Shown: positions 37,129-46,208, numbered from the stretch's first letter. The stretch is DNA of 64,000 nucleotides from DATKQY01 sp035532475 (GCA_035532475.1 DATKQY010000027.1:62001-126000); one strand, 5' to 3'. Notes: generated from the sequence alone by a model not told the origin. Program-made: numbers and translations.

Positions 37129-39006
37129 ATGTCCCCTCACGAGGTTTCCGGCTCGACGGGGCGCGACCGTCGGAGCGAGCTCAGCCGCCTCGGCGAGGCG
37201 GTCGAGGAGGGCACCGACGAGATCGTCGAGCGACTGCTCGGCAGGGCGCGCGGTTCGCGCCGGGCGCTCGACCCCCGGGTCGAGCAGGACTTCGCCGGCG
37301 CGGCGCGCGTCGGCACCGTCGCCTTCGCCCGCTGGGTCGCGGGCGCCGGGCCGGACGAGGCGCGCGCCGTCGGTCGGGAGGCCTGGGGGATCTTCGGCCG
37401 CCTCGCCGCCGAGCAGGCCGCACCCCTGAGCGAGGCGACCAAGCGCTGCCTGATGTGGCGCGACTCGGTGGCGGACGTGCTCGAGGCCGCCGCGGCCCGG
37501 CTCGGCTCGTCGCGAGCGGCCCTGTCGGAGGCGCTCGCGATGCTCCAGCGCAGCCTCGACGTCACCCTCGTGCGCATGTGCGGGTCGTTCGAGGACGAGC
37601 GCGAGCGGATCCATGAGGAGCTCGCCGAGCGCCAGCGGGAGCTGGCGTTCCAGGCGACGCACGACGCCCTCACGGGGCTGCCGAACCGGGCGTTGATCCT
37701 CGAGCGCGTCGAGCAGATGCTCTCGCGGTCGCGGCGCGCCCTGCTGCCGATCGCCGCGCTCTTCATCGACCTTGACAACTTCAAGGGGATCAACGACATG
37801 CTCGGCCACAGCGTGGGCGACCGGCTGCTGCGCGCCGTCGCCGGGCGGCTGGAGGCGGTGCTGCGCGAGGGAGACACCCTCGGCCGCCTCGGCGGCGACG
37901 AGTTCGTCGTGCTCGCCGAGGGCCTGTCGGTCATCGCCGCCCCGGAGCTGATCGCCGAGCGGCTCCTCGGTGTGCTGCGCGAGCCGTTCACGTTCGAGGG
38001 GGTGACCGACACCGCCTTGTCGGTCACGGCCAGCCTCGGCATCGCCGTCGGGGGGCGCGCCTCGGGTGAGGAGCTGCTCCGCGACGCCGACATCGCGATG
38101 TACCGGGCGAAGGCGGCCGGGAAGAACTGCTTCGTCCTGTTCGAGCCCGCGATGCAGCTGGCCGCGCAGCACCGGATGAAGCTCGAGATGGAGCTGCACG
38201 CAGCGCTCCAGGGCGACCAGTTCTTCCTCGAGTACCAGCCGACGTTCGAGCTGCGCGACATGCGGGCTACCGGTGCCGAGGCCCTGCTGCGGTGGAACCA
38301 TCCCGAGCTCGGCGTCATCGGTCCTTCGGAGTTCATCCCGGTGCTGGAGGAGACGGGGATGATCGTCCACGTCGGCCGGTGGGTGCTCGAACGCGCGTGC
38401 GAGCTGGCCACCTCGTGGCACCAGGCGGGCCGGAGGATCGCCATCGCCGTCAACGTCTCGGGGCGACAGCTCGACCACGACGCGATCGTCGATGACATCC
38501 AGGAGGCGTTGAAGCTCTCCGGCCTCGACCCGAACGCCCTGATCATCGAGGTGACCGAGTCCGTCTTGATGCGCGGCGCCCCGGGCACCTCCCGCCGCCT
38601 CGCGGCGATCAAGGATCTCGGGGTGCGCCTCGCCGTCGACGACTTCGGCACCGGCTACTCGTCCCTCGCCCACCTGCGGCGCATCCCGGTCGACGCCTTG
38701 AAGATCGACCGCTCGTTCGTCGCCGGCATGCTCGGCAGCCCCGAGGGCGAGACGCTGGTCCGAACCCTGGTCCAGCTCGGCCGGTCGCTCGGGATCGACG
38801 TGCTCGCCGAGGGGATCGAGGAGACGCCCCAGCTCGACCTCCTGAAACAGGAGCGGTGCGAGAGCGGTCAGGGCTACCTGTTCGCCGCCCCGCTCGGCGC
38901 CGCGGAGATCGGCCCCTTCTTCGACTCCTGGAGCTCGGGCGTCGCTTCGATCGACGAGGTGGAGGGCCGGTGGAGCACGTTGTGGCCCTCGGCCGTCGCC
39001 GAGTAG
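37129..39006 (+). CDS. GGDEF-EAL cyclic-di-GMP turnover protein
   Basis: Dual diguanylate cyclase/phosphodiesterase. Seen: an N-terminal helical region of ~165 residues without known domain, a short coiled coil, GGDEF at residues 255-259 with an allosteric I-site RxxD (R246-D249) at the right distance, and an EAL domain with E384-A-L, NVSGRQL, EVTESVL, VDDFGTGYSSLAHL, KIDRSF and EGIEE. All catalytic motifs of both domains are intact. No membrane helices or PAS domain are visible, so the input would be cytosolic. 625 residues. Confidence 0.93.
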   Translation: MSPHEVSGSTGRDRRSELSRLGEAVEEGTDEIVERLLGRARGSRRALDPRVEQDFAGAARVGTVAFARWVAGAGPDEARAVGREAWGIFGRLAAEQAAPLSEATKRCLMWRDSVADVLEAAAARLGSSRAALSEALAMLQRSLDVTLVRMCGSFEDERERIHEELAERQRELAFQATHDALTGLPNRALILERVEQMLSRSRRALLPIAALFIDLDNFKGINDMLGHSVGDRLLRAVAGRLEAVLREGDTLGRLGGDEFVVLAEGLSVIAAPELIAERLLGVLREPFTFEGVTDTALSVTASLGIAVGGRASGEELLRDADIAMYRAKAAGKNCFVLFEPAMQLAAQHRMKLEMELHAALQGDQFFLEYQPTFELRDMRATGAEALLRWNHPELGVIGPSEFIPVLEETGMIVHVGRWVLERACELATSWHQAGRRIAIAVNVSGRQLDHDAIVDDIQEALKLSGLDPNALIIEVTESVLMRGAPGTSRRLAAIKDLGVRLAVDDFGTGYSSLAHLRRIPVDALKIDRSFVAGMLGSPEGETLVRTLVQLGRSLGIDVLAEGIEETPQLDLLKQERCESGQGYLFAAPLGAAEIGPFFDSWSSGVASIDEVEGRWSTLWPSAVAE

Positions 39007-39016
39007 CCCGGCACGC

Positions 39017-40027
39017 TCAGGGCGAGTTCGCGGGCCCGACGTCGATCAGGCGGTACTGGCGCAGCTTCTCCAGCCGGTGGTGTGCCTGCACGAAGCGCAC
39101 GGTTCCCGACGCGGAGCGCACCACGATCGACTGGGTGATCACCCCGGTGGCGGTGTACCGCACGCCACGCAGCAGCTCGCCGTCGGTGATGCCGGTCGCG
39201 GCGAAGAAGCAGTTGTCGCCGCGCACCAGGTCGTCGTTCGTGAGCACCGCGTCGGCGTCGAGGCCGGCGTTGCGGACGCGCGCCCGCTCGGCGTCGTCGC
39301 GCGGCGCCAGCTTGCCCTGGATCTCGCCGCCCATGCCCTTCAAGGCCGCCGCCGCGATCACGCCCTCGGGCGTCCCGCCGACACCGAAGAGCACGTCGGC
39401 GCCCGAGTCGGCCCAGGCCGTCGCGATGGCACCGGCGACGTCGCCGTCGCCGATCAGGCGGATGCGGGCACCGGCTGAGCGGATCTCCTCGATGAGGTCC
39501 TCGTGGCGCGGCCGGTCGAGCACGATCGCCGTCAGCTCGCCGACGGTGCTGCGCTTGGCCCGCGCGATCTCGCGCAGGTTCTCCTTCGGGCTGAGCTCGA
39601 GGGAGACCCGGCCGACGGCCTCGGGGCCGACGGCGAGCTTGGTCATGTAGAAGCACGGGCCCGGGTCGAACATCGACCCCCGACCCGCCAGGGCGATGAC
39701 TGCGAGCGCACCCCCGCGGCCGAGCGCGGCGAGGCGCGTCCCGTCGATCGGGTCGACGGCGATGTCCACCTCGGGCGGCGAGCCGTCCCCGATGTGCTCG
39801 CCGTTGAACAGCATCGGCGCCTCGTCCTTCTCACCCTCCCCGATGACGACGATGCCGTCCATCGGGACGGTGGACAGCGCGAAGCGCATCGCGTCGACCG
39901 CCGCGCCGTCGGCCCCGTTCTTGTCGCCACGGCCCATCCAGCGGCTCGCCGCGATGGCGGCGGCTTCCGTCACGCGGACGATCTCCATCGCGAGGTTCCG
40001 GTCGGGTGCCTGCCGCTCGGTCGTCAC
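39017..40027 (-). CDS. glpX: Fructose-1,6-bisphosphatase class II
   Basis: Gluconeogenic phosphatase, metal-dependent. Seen: VVIGEGEKDEAPML, AVDPIDGTRLAALGRGG (lithium-sensitive phosphatase motif) and GVGGTPEGVIAAAALK. 336 residues. GTG start at 40027 with TAACGT 8 bases upstream on the same strand. Class II enzymes are the main FBPase in most actinobacteria. It is divergent to murA and convergent with the GGDEF-EAL gene. Confidence 0.95.
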   Translation of the reverse strand: MTTERQAPDRNLAMEIVRVTEAAAIAASRWMGRGDKNGADGAAVDAMRFALSTVPMDGIVVIGEGEKDEAPMLFNGEHIGDGSPPEVDIAVDPIDGTRLAALGRGGALAVIALAGRGSMFDPGPCFYMTKLAVGPEAVGRVSLELSPKENLREIARAKRSTVGELTAIVLDRPRHEDLIEEIRSAGARIRLIGDGDVAGAIATAWADSGADVLFGVGGTPEGVIAAAALKGMGGEIQGKLAPRDDAERARVRNAGLDADAVLTNDDLVRGDNCFFAATGITDGELLRGVRYTATGVITQSIVVRSASGTVRFVQAHHRLEKLRQYRLIDVGPANSP

Positions 40028-40035
40028 GTCCGACG

Positions 40036-40041
40036 ACGTTA
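40036..40041 (-). promoter_or_regulatory. -10 element before glpX, leaderless type
   Basis: On the minus strand TAACGT ends 8 bases before the GTG start of glpX (40027). Confidence 0.35.
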
Positions 40042-40077
40042 GCGGGGCGACGCTCGGGGGGTCGGCGCGACCGGCGG

Positions 40078-40111
40078 GCCCGGGCCGCAGGTGCTCTGGA
40101 GCGGCCCGGGC
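40078..40111. repeat. Perfect 11-bp inverted repeat between glpX and murA
   Basis: GCCCGGGCCGC (40078-40088) and GCGGCCCGGGC (40101-40111) are exact reverse complements with a 12-base spacer, in the middle of the divergent promoter region. It could be an operator or an RNA hairpin. Confidence 0.6.
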
Positions 40112-40160
40112 GGCGCCGGGGCCGCGGCGTGCTTCCCCGAGAAGGCGCCGCTCGTGGCGG

Positions 40161-40166
40161 TAGGGT
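40161..40166 (+). promoter_or_regulatory. -10 element before murA, leaderless type
   Basis: TAGGGT ends 7 bases before the ATG at 40174. Confidence 0.4.
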
Positions 40167-40173
40167 CTCGGCG

Positions 40174-41442
40174 ATGGACCACTTCCTCGTGCGACCCTCT
40201 GGCCCCCTGCGCGGGGAGGTGACCGTCCAGGGCGCCAAGAACTCCGCCCTGAAGCTCATGGCGGCCAGCCTGCTCGCCGAGGGCACGACGCGGCTGCGCA
40301 ACGTCCCACACATCACCGACGTCGCCATCATGGCCGACATGCTCCGGGCCCTCGGTGCCTCGGTCGAGCGCGATGCCGGGGGCGATCTCCTCGTCGACGC
40401 GCCCGCCGACCTCGTCCCCGTGGCGCCCTACGAGCTGGTCGAGCGGATGCGGGCCTCGATCGTCGTGCTCGGCCCCCTGCTCGCCCGCCAGGGCAGGGCG
40501 CGGCTGTCGCTCCCGGGCGGCGACGACTTCGGCCACCGCCCGATCGACTTCCATCTACGCGCGTTCGGCGAGCTCGGGGTCGAGTTCACGACCGAGCACG
40601 GCTACGTCGAGGGACGCTGCGACCGGCTCGTCGGGGCCCGCATCGTGCTCGAGTACCCGAGTCACACCACGACCGACAACGTCCTCATGGCGGCGGTGCT
40701 CGCCAAGGGCACGACCCTCATCGAGAACGCGGCGCGCGAGCCCGAGATCGAGGATCTGGCGAGCCTGCTCCGTTCCATGGGCGCGCGCATCGAAGGTGAC
40801 GGCACCTCGCGCATCGAGGTGGAGGGCGTCGACGAGCTGCACCCGGGCGACCACGTGACGGTGCCGGACCGGGTCGAGGCGGCGACCTTCCTCACGGCGA
40901 CGGCGCTCGCGGGCGGTGAGGTGCACGTCCGGGGCGCCCGCCACGAGCACATGGACATGCTCCTCGACAAGCTCGCCGCGACCGGCATGGAGCCCGAGGT
41001 CACCGCCACGGGCATCCTCGCACGCGCCGCTGGCCGCCCCGCCCCCGTCGACGTCGCGACGCTGCCCTACCCGGGCGTCGCCACCGACTACAAGCCCCTG
41101 CTCGTGACGCTGCTCTCGGTCGCGAGCGGCGTCTCGATCGTCAGCGAGAACCTCTTCGCGGGGCGCTTCCGCTACGTCGACGGGCTGTGCCGCATGGGCG
41201 CGGACATCCGCACCGAGGGTCACCACGCGGTCATCCGCGGGGTCGAGCGGCTCTCCGGCGCGCGGGTGCGCGCGCCGGACATCCGTGGCGGCGCGGCGCT
41301 CGTGCTCGCCGGGCTCGTCGCCGACGGCGAGACGACGGTCGCCGGGGCGCGCCACGTCGAGCGCGGCTACGAGGACTTCGCGGGCAAGCTGCGCCGGCTC
41401 GGCGCGGACGTCACCCGGATCGACGACCGCCCCGCCGGCTGA
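40174..41442 (+). CDS. murA: UDP-N-acetylglucosamine 1-carboxyvinyltransferase
   Basis: First committed step of peptidoglycan synthesis: transfers enolpyruvate from PEP to UDP-GlcNAc in the cytosol. Seen: GAKNSALKLMAASLLA with the essential Lys22-Asn23, RxSI region (MRASIVVLGPLLAR), and the PEP loop LPGGDDFGHRP, in which Asp117 stands where E. coli has Cys115. 422 residues, full length. An Asp here occurs in M. tuberculosis MurA and makes it insensitive to fosfomycin. ATG 40174 is fixed by the family N terminus. Confidence 0.95.
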   Translation: MDHFLVRPSGPLRGEVTVQGAKNSALKLMAASLLAEGTTRLRNVPHITDVAIMADMLRALGASVERDAGGDLLVDAPADLVPVAPYELVERMRASIVVLGPLLARQGRARLSLPGGDDFGHRPIDFHLRAFGELGVEFTTEHGYVEGRCDRLVGARIVLEYPSHTTTDNVLMAAVLAKGTTLIENAAREPEIEDLASLLRSMGARIEGDGTSRIEVEGVDELHPGDHVTVPDRVEAATFLTATALAGGEVHVRGARHEHMDMLLDKLAATGMEPEVTATGILARAAGRPAPVDVATLPYPGVATDYKPLLVTLLSVASGVSIVSENLFAGRFRYVDGLCRMGADIRTEGHHAVIRGVERLSGARVRAPDIRGGAALVLAGLVADGETTVAGARHVERGYEDFAGKLRRLGADVTRIDDRPAG

Positions 41443-41457
41443 GGCGCCTGCACGCCG

Positions 41458-43248
41458 ATGGACGATCCTGGCGCTGGATCCCTGCTGGTCCCGCCCCCGC
41501 CCGAGCGCGGGCCCCTGCGGGCGGCCGGCGGCCGCCCGAACGCCCAGCGGCTGTTCCTGCCGAACGAGGGCGGCCAGACCGGCTGGCGCCAGCTCGCCGA
41601 CGACCGGCGCTGGTACGAGCGGGCGGTGTTCTACGAGCTGCTGCCCCGGGGCTTTTACGACTCGAACGGCGACGGGATCGGCGACCTCACCGGCATCGTC
41701 GAGAAGCTCGACTACCTGGCGTGGCTCGGGGTCGACTGCCTGTGGCTGCTGCCGTTCTACCCGTCGCCGCTGCGTGACGGCGGCTACGACGTGAGCGACT
41801 TCTACGGCGTCGCCCCCGAGTGCGGCGACGTGTCCGACGTCGTGCGCCTGGTGGAGGAGGCGCACCGCCGGGGCATGCGCGTCATCTCGGACCTCGTGAT
41901 CAACCACACGAGCGACGCGCACCCCTGGTTCGTCGAGTCGCGGTCCTCGCGGGACAACCCGAAGGCCGACTGGTACGTGTGGGGCGACGACGACCAGCGC
42001 TGGTCGGACATCCGCGTCATCTTCTGCGACACCGAGCCGTCCAACTGGACCTGGGACCCGGCCCGCCAGCAGTTCTACTGGCACCGGTTCTTCCACCACC
42101 AGCCCGATCTCAACTACGAGAACCCCGAGGTGCGCGAGGCGGTGCTCTCGGTCGTCCGGTTCTGGCTCGACGCCGGGCTGGACGGCTTCCGCCTCGACGC
42201 CGCGGCGTACCTGTTCCAGCGGGACGGCACGAGCGGGGAGAACCTGCCCGAGACCCACGCCTTCTTGCGCCAGCTGCGCAAGGAGATCGACCGTGACTAC
42301 CCAAGCCGCGTCCTGCTGGCCGAGGTGAACCAGTGGCCGTCCGACGTCGTCGACTACTTCGGCGACAGCGACGAGTGCCACATGTGCTTCCACTTCCCGC
42401 TGATGCCGCGCATGTTCATGGCGCTGCGCCGCGAGCAGCGCTTCCCCATCACCGAGATCCTGGCCCAGACCCCGCTGCTCCCAGACGGCTGCCAGTGGGG
42501 GATATTCCTGCGCAACCACGACGAGCTGACGCTCGAGATGGTCACCGACGAGGAGCGGGACTACATGTACGCCGAGTACGCGAGCGACCCGCGGATGCGC
42601 AAGAACCTGGGCATCCGGCGCCGCCTCGCGCCGCTCGTCGACAACGACCGGCGCGTCGCCGAGCTGCTCCACGCCCTCCTGCTGTCCCTGCCCGGGAGCC
42701 CCGTGCTCTACTACGGCGACGAGCTGTTGATGGGCGACAACATCTACCTGGGGGACCGTGACGGGGTGCGCACGCCTATGCAGTGGACGCCCGACCGAAA
42801 CGCCGGCTTCTCGGGTGCGGACTTCGCCCAGCTCTTCCTCCCGCCGCTCATGGACCCCGTCTACGGCTTCCAGGCCGTGAACGTCGAGGCGGGGCTTCGC
42901 GACCCCTCCTCGTTCCTCCACTGGCTCCAGCGCATGCTGGCCATCCGGCGCCACTACCCGCTCTTCGCCGACGGCGACCTCGAGGTCCTGCCCGCCGACA
43001 ACCCCTCGGTGCTCGCCTACGTCCGCACCGGTCCCGGCGCCGACGAGGACGGCGCGCGCCGCACGGTGCTGTGCGTGAACAACCTGAGCCGCTTCGCCCA
43101 GGCGGCCGAGCTGAGCCTCGACCGCTGGGAGGGTGTGGTCCCCGTCGAGCTCGTCGGGCGCGCCTCGTTCCCCGTCGTCGGTGCGGGTGGCTACCCGGTC
43201 ACGCTCGGCCCGCACAGCTTCTACTGGCTCGAGCTGGACGCGCGCTGA
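41458..43248 (+). CDS. treS: Trehalose synthase (maltose-trehalose isomerase)
   Basis: GH13 enzyme interconverting maltose and trehalose. Seen: WYERAVFYELLPRGFYDSNGDGIGDL, GVDCLWLLPFYPSPLRDGGYDVSDF, DLVINHTS, nucleophile Asp in GFRLDAAAYL (about residue 247), acid/base Glu in LLAEVNQWP (~289) and Asp in LRNHDELTLEM (~354). 596 residues; the AEVNQWP sequence is typical of TreS rather than other GH13 members. The stop overlaps the start of the maltokinase-like gene, the usual partner. Confidence 0.94.
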   Translation: MDDPGAGSLLVPPPPERGPLRAAGGRPNAQRLFLPNEGGQTGWRQLADDRRWYERAVFYELLPRGFYDSNGDGIGDLTGIVEKLDYLAWLGVDCLWLLPFYPSPLRDGGYDVSDFYGVAPECGDVSDVVRLVEEAHRRGMRVISDLVINHTSDAHPWFVESRSSRDNPKADWYVWGDDDQRWSDIRVIFCDTEPSNWTWDPARQQFYWHRFFHHQPDLNYENPEVREAVLSVVRFWLDAGLDGFRLDAAAYLFQRDGTSGENLPETHAFLRQLRKEIDRDYPSRVLLAEVNQWPSDVVDYFGDSDECHMCFHFPLMPRMFMALRREQRFPITEILAQTPLLPDGCQWGIFLRNHDELTLEMVTDEERDYMYAEYASDPRMRKNLGIRRRLAPLVDNDRRVAELLHALLLSLPGSPVLYYGDELLMGDNIYLGDRDGVRTPMQWTPDRNAGFSGADFAQLFLPPLMDPVYGFQAVNVEAGLRDPSSFLHWLQRMLAIRRHYPLFADGDLEVLPADNPSVLAYVRTGPGADEDGARRTVLCVNNLSRFAQAAELSLDRWEGVVPVELVGRASFPVVGAGGYPVTLGPHSFYWLELDAR

Positions 43249-44612
43249 TGGCACCGGAGGCCCGCGCCCTCACGGCCCTCGCGACCGCGTACCTCGAGGG
43301 GCAGGCCTGGTACCGGACGGCGACGGCGAACCTCGCCGCCGCACCGGTGCGCCTGGTCGCGGCCGACGTGCTCGCCGAGGGGCAGCCGGGGCTCGCGCGC
43401 CTGGTGCTCGAGCGCGGCGAGCGCCGCTTCCAGCTCCTCGTCGGATGGCGCCGCGCCCAGGACAGCGCCCAGGTGCTCCACGGGCGCGAGTCGGCCATCC
43501 TCGGGTCGGTCGAGGACGCCGGCGAGCACCTCCTCGCCTACGACGCGCTGGCCGACGACGAGCTCACGTTCCAGGTGCTCACCATCGCCACCGGCGGCAC
43601 CGAGCACGCCGAGCGGGTGAGGCGCGTCTCCACGCTCGTCTCGCATGCGGCGCTCGTCTTCGACGAGCGCCTCTTCATGAAGTGCTACCGGGTGCTCGAG
43701 CCCGGCGAGCGCCCCGAGATCGAGGTGCTCTTCCGCCTCGACGAGATCGGCTTCAACGCCCTGCTCGCGCCGGTCGGGCGCTGGCGCGGCCACGGCCACG
43801 ACCTCGCGCTCGTCCGGGAGTTCCTCCCGAGCGCGCTGGAGGGGCGCCTGCTCGCGCTCACGTCGCTGCGGGACCTGCTCGCGCGCGCCTCCTCGGAGGA
43901 CTCGCCAGGGCGCGGCCCGGCGTTCGTGCCGGGCGCCCCGGCCGGCGCTGAGCTCGCGGCCGACGTCGACGCGGCGACGGCCCAGGCCGGAGGTGACCTC
44001 GCCTCGGAGATGCACCGGCTCGGCGCCACGACGGCCAGGCTGCACCTCGCCCTCGCCGAGGGCTTCGGCGACCGTCCGGCCCAGCCCGACCTGATGGCGG
44101 CGGTGGTGGGCGGCAGCCGCGCCCGGGCCAACGCGCCGGCCGCCGCGGCGACGCGCCAGCTCGCGGCGCGGATCGCGGCCCTCGCGCCGGGCCAGGCGGG
44201 CCGCAGCATCCGGGTCCACGGCGACTTCCACCTCCGGCGCGTCATGCGTGCCGAGACCGGCTGGCTGATCGCCGGGTTCAGCGACGATCCGCTCTACGCG
44301 ACGGACCTGCCGCACTCCTCGCTGCCGGCGCGCACCGGGTCGCCGGTCGAGGATCTCGCCGACATGTGCTTCTCGCTCGGTGTCGTCTCCCGGGAGGCCC
44401 TCGCCCAGCGGCCGCCGTCGGAGTCCGAGCTGGCCGCCGACCTCGCCGCCGCCTGGTGCCGGCGGAACCGGCTCGCCTTCTTGGACGGCTACGCGACGGT
44501 GCCCGAGGTGCAGCGGCTGCTGCCGGGCGAGCCGGCCACCACCGAGCTGCTGCTGGAGGGGTTCGAGCGGGTCCGGGAGCGCCGCTACGAGGCGACGTTC
44601 GCGGGTGCCTGA
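43248..44612 (+). CDS. Maltokinase-like protein (Pep2/Mak family), degenerate active site
   Basis: By position and overall sequence a homologue of maltokinase, which phosphorylates maltose for the GlgE glucan pathway. 454 residues. Seen: N-terminal cap, YRVLEPGERPEIEVLF (compare KxYRRLxxGxNPDxE), LVREFLPSALEG, ATARLHLAL, and the catalytic loop VHGDFHLRRVM (H324-D326 kept). The canonical Gly-Gln after HL is Arg330-Arg331, and the metal-binding DFEGEP is AGFSDDP with Gly343 for Asp. It may be a weak or inactive kinase. It overlaps treS by 1 base and galT by 28. Confidence 0.8.
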   Translation: MAPEARALTALATAYLEGQAWYRTATANLAAAPVRLVAADVLAEGQPGLARLVLERGERRFQLLVGWRRAQDSAQVLHGRESAILGSVEDAGEHLLAYDALADDELTFQVLTIATGGTEHAERVRRVSTLVSHAALVFDERLFMKCYRVLEPGERPEIEVLFRLDEIGFNALLAPVGRWRGHGHDLALVREFLPSALEGRLLALTSLRDLLARASSEDSPGRGPAFVPGAPAGAELAADVDAATAQAGGDLASEMHRLGATTARLHLALAEGFGDRPAQPDLMAAVVGGSRARANAPAAAATRQLAARIAALAPGQAGRSIRVHGDFHLRRVMRAETGWLIAGFSDDPLYATDLPHSSLPARTGSPVEDLADMCFSLGVVSREALAQRPPSESELAADLAAAWCRRNRLAFLDGYATVPEVQRLLPGEPATTELLLEGFERVRERRYEATFAGA

Positions 44613-45601
44613 GCCTGGGCGTCGCCCGCGGCGAGCACGCCCCGCAGCTCCTCGGCGGCGCGCTCGGGCGCGACGACGTTGATGTACACGCCGGTCCCGA
44701 GCTCGAAGCCGGCCCGGGTGGTGAGCTTCGGCAGGATGTGCACGTGCCAGTGGTAGGGGGCGCTCGCGCGGTAGGGCGCGGCGTGGAAGACGACGTTGTA
44801 GGCGATGTCGCCGAGCTGCTTGCGGATCGCCCACAAGGCGCTGCGGATCGCCATGCCGACGCTGGCGAGGTCGTCCGGGCTGCCCCGGTGCAGGTGGGCC
44901 TCGTGCGCGCGGGGCACCACCAGCATCTCGTAGGGGGTCCCGCTCCAGTACGGGGCGAAGGTCAGCGCGTGGTCGGACGCCTCGACGAGGCGGTACCCGG
45001 CACGCTCCTCCGAGGCCGCCGCGGTGCACAGCAGGCAGCCGCCGGCGAAGCGGGTGAAGCTGCCCTGCTCGTCGACGAGCTCGCGCGGGACGAAGGGGAT
45101 GCCGAGGAGCTGACCGTGCGGGTGCTCGATCGATGCGCCCGCCTCGCGCCCCGAGTTGACGATGACCTGGCTGTAGCGCAGCCCGGGGGTGCTCTGGTGC
45201 TCCTCGACCCGGTCGCGGATCGCGGACATCACGAGGTCGCACTGGTGGTCGTCGAACGAGCCCCAGGACAGGTCGTGGTCGGGCGAGAAGACGAGCACCT
45301 CGTGGATGCCGCTCGCCGGCGCCTCGGTGAACACCGGGCCGCGGTGGTCGACCACGAAGGGCTGCAGCCCCTCGAAGGCCGGGTAGCGGTTGGGCACGAC
45401 GCGCACCAGCCACTTGCCCTCCGCGCCGTAGGTCTCGAGCGCCGGCGGCGTCGCATCCTCGTGACCCGGGCAGAACGGGCAGTCGTCGCGCTGGTCGACG
45501 CCGACCGGCTGGCGGGGGAGAAAGAGCGTGCCCCGCTCCGAGCGTTCCGTGGAGACCGCGATCCAGCGGCCGGAGAGGGGGTCGAGTCGGAGCTGGTTCA
45601 T
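44585..45601 (-). CDS. galT: Galactose-1-phosphate uridylyltransferase
   Basis: HIT-superfamily enzyme of the Leloir pathway, exchanging UMP between UDP-glucose and galactose-1-phosphate. Seen: MNQLRLDPLSGRW, zinc-site CPFC and later CLLC pairs, the nucleophile motif EHPHGQLLG (His-Pro-His, about residue 160), and YHWHVHILPKL in the second HIT half. 338 residues from ATG 45601, which matches the family start; ATG 45628 would add nine residues. Its 3' end overlaps the convergent maltokinase-like gene by 28 bases. Confidence 0.93.
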   Translation of the reverse strand: MNQLRLDPLSGRWIAVSTERSERGTLFLPRQPVGVDQRDDCPFCPGHEDATPPALETYGAEGKWLVRVVPNRYPAFEGLQPFVVDHRGPVFTEAPASGIHEVLVFSPDHDLSWGSFDDHQCDLVMSAIRDRVEEHQSTPGLRYSQVIVNSGREAGASIEHPHGQLLGIPFVPRELVDEQGSFTRFAGGCLLCTAAASEERAGYRLVEASDHALTFAPYWSGTPYEMLVVPRAHEAHLHRGSPDDLASVGMAIRSALWAIRKQLGDIAYNVVFHAAPYRASAPYHWHVHILPKLTTRAGFELGTGVYINVVAPERAAEELRGVLAAGDAQAQAPANVAS

Positions 45602-45681
45602 AGGGGTGGAGTCCTCTGTCACATGCACGCGCGCGTGTTTGACCAGGTTAGTACGGGACTTGGCACGAGGGGCGCCAGCCG

Positions 45682-46173
45682 GTGAACAGCCCGCTCTACG
45701 CCGTGGTGACGGCGCTGCACGTGCTCGCCGCCGTGGTCGGCTTCGGGGCGCTCGGTGCCACCGGGACGTACGCGCACGCCGCCCGCCTCGCCTCCTCGCC
45801 CGCCTCGGTCGCCTCGCTCGGCCGCTTCTTCCGTCCCGGGCGCAACTGGGCGGCCCGCACGATCCTCGTCGTCCCGGTGCTCGGCGGCCTCCTGCTGGCG
45901 CTCGGCCACGGCCAGGACGCCGGGCGGCTGTTCCCCTGGCTCGGTCTCGGGATCTGGACCGCCGCCGTCGGCGTCGCCTCGGGGGCGATGTGGCCTGCGG
46001 AGCGGGAGATCCAGCGCGCGCTGGCGCCCGGCGCAGGCGGGGACGCAGGCCGTGCGCTGCCGGGCGGACGCCCGGCCTTCGAACGCGCCTGTGCCCGCTG
46101 CGAACGCGCCGCCGCGGTGACGTCGCTGCTGTTCGTCGCGGCCCTGTTCGTCATGATCGCCCAGCCCGGCTGA
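45682..46173 (+). CDS. DUF2269-like integral membrane protein
   Basis: 163 residues with four hydrophobic helices (LYAVVTALHVLAAVVGFGALG, the ILVVPVLGGLLLALG segment, WLGLGIWTAAVGVASGAMW, and a final helix near the C terminus). The His in the first helix and Gly-rich pattern resemble DUF2269/YphA-type membrane proteins of unknown role. GTG start. No partner gene is evident. Confidence 0.65.
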   Translation: MNSPLYAVVTALHVLAAVVGFGALGATGTYAHAARLASSPASVASLGRFFRPGRNWAARTILVVPVLGGLLLALGHGQDAGRLFPWLGLGIWTAAVGVASGAMWPAEREIQRALAPGAGGDAGRALPGGRPAFERACARCERAAAVTSLLFVAALFVMIAQPG

Positions 46174-46208
46174 GCCGACGGGCCGGCTGAGGGGCGGGGC
46201 GGTGGCGG

